Below, in pieces: positions 21,205 through 22,904 of a DNA stretch of 22,904 bases. The stretch lies in NCBI GenBank assembly GCA_036390995.1, contig DASWAT010000189.1, positions 1-22,904 of the forward strand, read 5' to 3'. Under the pieces are notes generated by a model that worked only from the letters and a program-made list of their open reading frames with translations, did not search any database and was not told the origin of the DNA. This stretch comes from DASQQQ01 sp036390995 (GTDB lineage: Bacteria; Actinomycetota; UBA4738; HRBIN12). Positions within the stretch are counted from its first letter, which is position 1. Every line of letters starts with the position of its first letter. The position numbers and the translations under genes are program-made.

Positions 21205-22155
21205 CTACCCGCCGAGCAGGCCGGCGTTCGGGCTCCGCGGGATGTTCTTCTTCGACACGAGCCCGTCGTTCTTCATGTCGTCGAAGATCGCCTGGTCGGC
21301 GCCGGTGAGGTTCACGACGGAGATCCCCCCGACCATCCCCGTGGAGCCGGGGACGACCATGTTCTCCACGGTCTTCGGGTTGATCGTGGACGCCGTGAAC
21401 GCGAGGGAGAGCACCTGGTCCAGCGGCACGTTCCCGCTGACGTTGCGCAGCCCGGCGCTCACCCACGTGAGCAGGCGGCTGGGGTCCTTCGTGAACTGCT
21501 TCCGGAAGTTCGCGAGCGCGGCCAGCATGAGCCGGCCGGCGTTCTCGGACCGGCCGAAGTCGCCTTCCGGCAGGCTGTGCCGGTCTCGCGTGAACGCCAA
21601 GGCGTCACGTCCGTCGAACTGCTGGACGCCAGGTTCGAAGTCCGAGAGCGAGTACGAGTCGTGCATCGCGAAGGGCACGTCGATCGTGAGCCCGCCGACG
21701 TTGTTCACCATCGATTGCAGGCCCCAGAAGGTCGTGAGCACCCAGTAGTCGAGCCTGATGCCGGTGACGGCCTCGACCGTCTGGACCAGGAGCTCGGGGC
21801 CGCCGTAGACCATCGAGGAGTTGATCTTGCTGGAGCCGTGATCGGGGATCTCGACCCACGAGTCCCGGGGGATGCCGAGGATCGCCGCCTTGTGCTTGGC
21901 CGGGTTGATCGACACGATGTGGATCGAGTCCGCCAGCGAGTGCTCCACGTCCTCACCGGGCCGGGCGCCGCTGCCGATGAACAGGATGAAGATCGGGCTG
22001 GTCCCGTCGAGCGTGGGGACGTACCCGGCATGCGCCTGCCCGATCTGCATGAGCGGGGCGGCCTGCGCCGCCTTCGGCGGCGCGACGGTTCCGAGCGTCG
22101 AGCCGGCCACCCAGGCCACCAGGGCCAGGACCACGAGGGCGGCCCGCCGCTTCAC
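21205..22155 (-). CDS. LytR-CpsA-Psr (LCP) family glycopolymer transferase
   Basis: This 316-aa protein has one N-terminal membrane anchor (about 7-24, ALVVLALVAWVAGSTLGT) and an extracytoplasmic LCP domain. Recognisable parts are FILFIGSGARPGEDVEHSLA at 57-75 with D76, GIPRDSWVEIP at 94-104 with R97 and D98, INSSMVYGGPEL at 111-122, and AFTRDRHSLPEGDFGRSENA at 187-206. These form the pocket that binds polyprenyl pyrophosphate in known members, which transfer anionic glycopolymers from undecaprenyl pyrophosphate to peptidoglycan. The catalytic arginines are present. The GTG at 22155 overlaps the preceding stop by 4 bases (GTGA), so translation is coupled to the anchored protein upstream. It ends 28 bases from the convergent exchanger. 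Confidence 0.9.
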   Translation of the reverse strand: MKRRAALVVLALVAWVAGSTLGTVAPPKAAQAAPLMQIGQAHAGYVPTLDGTSPIFILFIGSGARPGEDVEHSLADSIHIVSINPAKHKAAILGIPRDSWVEIPDHGSSKINSSMVYGGPELLVQTVEAVTGIRLDYWVLTTFWGLQSMVNNVGGLTIDVPFAMHDSYSLSDFEPGVQQFDGRDALAFTRDRHSLPEGDFGRSENAGRLMLAALANFRKQFTKDPSRLLTWVSAGLRNVSGNVPLDQVLSLAFTASTINPKTVENMVVPGSTGMVGGISVVNLTGADQAIFDDMKNDGLVSKKNIPRSPNAGLLGG

Positions 22156-22901
22156 GAGGACACCGCCGATGGGCTCCCCGAAGGCCCCGGTTTCGGAACC
22201 CGCTCCTCGTCGTGGCGCGAGACGCTGAACGAGTACACGGTCCAGCCGTCCGAGCCGGGGCGCAGGAAGTACTGACCCTTGCTGACGATCATCGTGAGCG
22301 TGCCGTCCTTGCCGGTGGCGAGCGCCTGGAACTTCACGATGGCGACCGCCGTCGCGGCCTGATCCTTCTCGTCCATGAGCACCTTGACCGCGACCTTGCC
22401 CTTCGGCCGGCCCACGGTCTCGTAGGTGTCTCCGGCGGAGGTTCCGAGGGTGAGCGTCTGCCCCTGCTGTTGCGCCGCGGCCGCGGCCCGCTCGTCGAAC
22501 AGCGGCCAGACGTTGTCGTAGCTGCCGTCCCGCCAGTTGGAGGGGTCGAGGAACGCCTCGGTATACAGGGCGGTCATGCTCCTTGCGACGGCGGCGGCAA
22601 CCGGCCGGGCGACGTGCTCCAGCTCGCTCGCCTTCTTGTCGGTCACCGGGACGGCGATGACCTTCGAGGTGTGGAACGTCAGCTTCGGGATCGTGTCATC
22701 GGGCGTCCCGCCCCCGAGGATGCCGCCGCCGGCTCCGCCGCTGCGGAGGACCAGGAACAGGACCACTCCCAGGGCCACCAGGGCCGCTGGGACGATCCAC
22801 AGGGCGGGAGGGAGGTGCCGCTGCTGGGAGGTTGTCGGGCGGTGACGTCCTTCGGACAAAGCGCGCTGGAGCGTACCCGGGCGGAGGGCCGACAACAACA
22901 A
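22152..22901 (-). CDS. Membrane-anchored hypothetical protein (start uncertain, near window edge)
   Basis: The frame encodes up to 249 aa: a hydrophilic cytoplasmic N-terminus, one membrane helix at about 34-53 (ALWIVPAALVALGVVLFLVL), a Gly-rich linker (SGGAGGGILGGG) and an extracytoplasmic domain. That domain starts with a helix region (VARSMTALYTEAFLDPSNWR, then VWPLFDERAAAAA) and continues with beta-like strands (GKVAVKVLMDE, TAVAIVKFQALA, YFLRPGSDGWTVYSFSVSRH). The layout resembles NTF2-like anchored accessory proteins, but I do not recognise a family. The start may be the TTG at 22901 or 22859 or lie beyond the window; no Shine-Dalgarno sequence decides it. It is coupled to the LCP gene through a GTGA overlap, so it probably works with it in wall polymer attachment. 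Confidence 0.7.
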   Translation of the reverse strand: MLLSALRPGTLQRALSEGRHRPTTSQQRHLPPALWIVPAALVALGVVLFLVLRSGGAGGGILGGGTPDDTIPKLTFHTSKVIAVPVTDKKASELEHVARPVAAAVARSMTALYTEAFLDPSNWRDGSYDNVWPLFDERAAAAAQQQGQTLTLGTSAGDTYETVGRPKGKVAVKVLMDEKDQAATAVAIVKFQALATGKDGTLTMIVSKGQYFLRPGSDGWTVYSFSVSRHDEERVPKPGPSGSPSAVSS

Positions 22902-22904
22902 CCC

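Noticed and set aside
1..22904. CRISPR array, tRNA, rRNA, insertion sequence or prophage
   Set aside because: I found no regularly spaced repeats, tRNA-like cloverleaf, transposase or integrase, or terminal inverted repeats in reading both strands.

Overview
The window looks like chromosomal DNA of a high-GC Gram-positive bacterium, most likely an uncultured Actinomycetota. The support is very high GC with strong G/C third-position bias, many GTG starts, an actinobacterial-type ATP-dependent DNA ligase (LigB), NarL-type two-component genes and a LytR-CpsA-Psr protein. I saw no rRNA, tRNA, insertion sequence, CRISPR array or phage genes. The genes are tightly packed and no stretch over 300 bases lacks a gene.

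Layout: (1) 1-2700 holds the N-terminus of ligB leaving the left edge, a small conserved-looking protein, a SnoaL-like ester cyclase, a possible 35-residue membrane peptide, a SAM methyltransferase, a one-helix membrane protein and an ABM-type monooxygenase. (2) 2700-5640 holds two tandem paralogous secreted proteins, each with an intergenic hairpin repeat, and a response regulator/sensor kinase pair. (3) 5725-9222 is one large signalling protein: two zinc ribbons, a class III nucleotide cyclase, an AAA-type ATPase and TPR-like repeats. (4) 9334-11092 is a four-gene overlapping operon on the minus strand: a lipoprotein, a formate-dehydrogenase-gamma-like cytochrome b, a DUF1059-like protein and a gene carrying three compensating frameshifts. 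(5) 11329-13430 holds an orphan PAS-GAF histidine kinase converging on a carboxymuconolactone decarboxylase-family gene. (6) 13518-15847 is a divergent pair, a PAP2 undecaprenyl-pyrophosphatase-like enzyme and a lipid-linked-glycan flippase. (7) 15870-20083 is an operon preceded by a clear yybP-ykoY (Mn2+) riboswitch: a CaCA cation exchanger, an MrfA-like DEAD/H helicase and a LOG/TIGR00725-type protein. (8) 20142-22901 holds a second, divergent CaCA exchanger, then an LCP glycopolymer transferase translationally coupled to a membrane-anchored protein.

The most interesting region is the riboswitch operon. It puts a cation exchanger, and possibly a DNA-repair helicase, under Mn2+ control, next to a second unrelated-looking CaCA exchanger. 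A window-wide pattern also stands out: several starts lacking a Shine-Dalgarno sequence have a TAnnnT hexamer 5-8 bases upstream, as expected for leaderless transcripts. The envelope genes (PAP2, flippase, LCP) fit undecaprenyl-linked polymer export and attachment, but no glycosyltransferase is present here.
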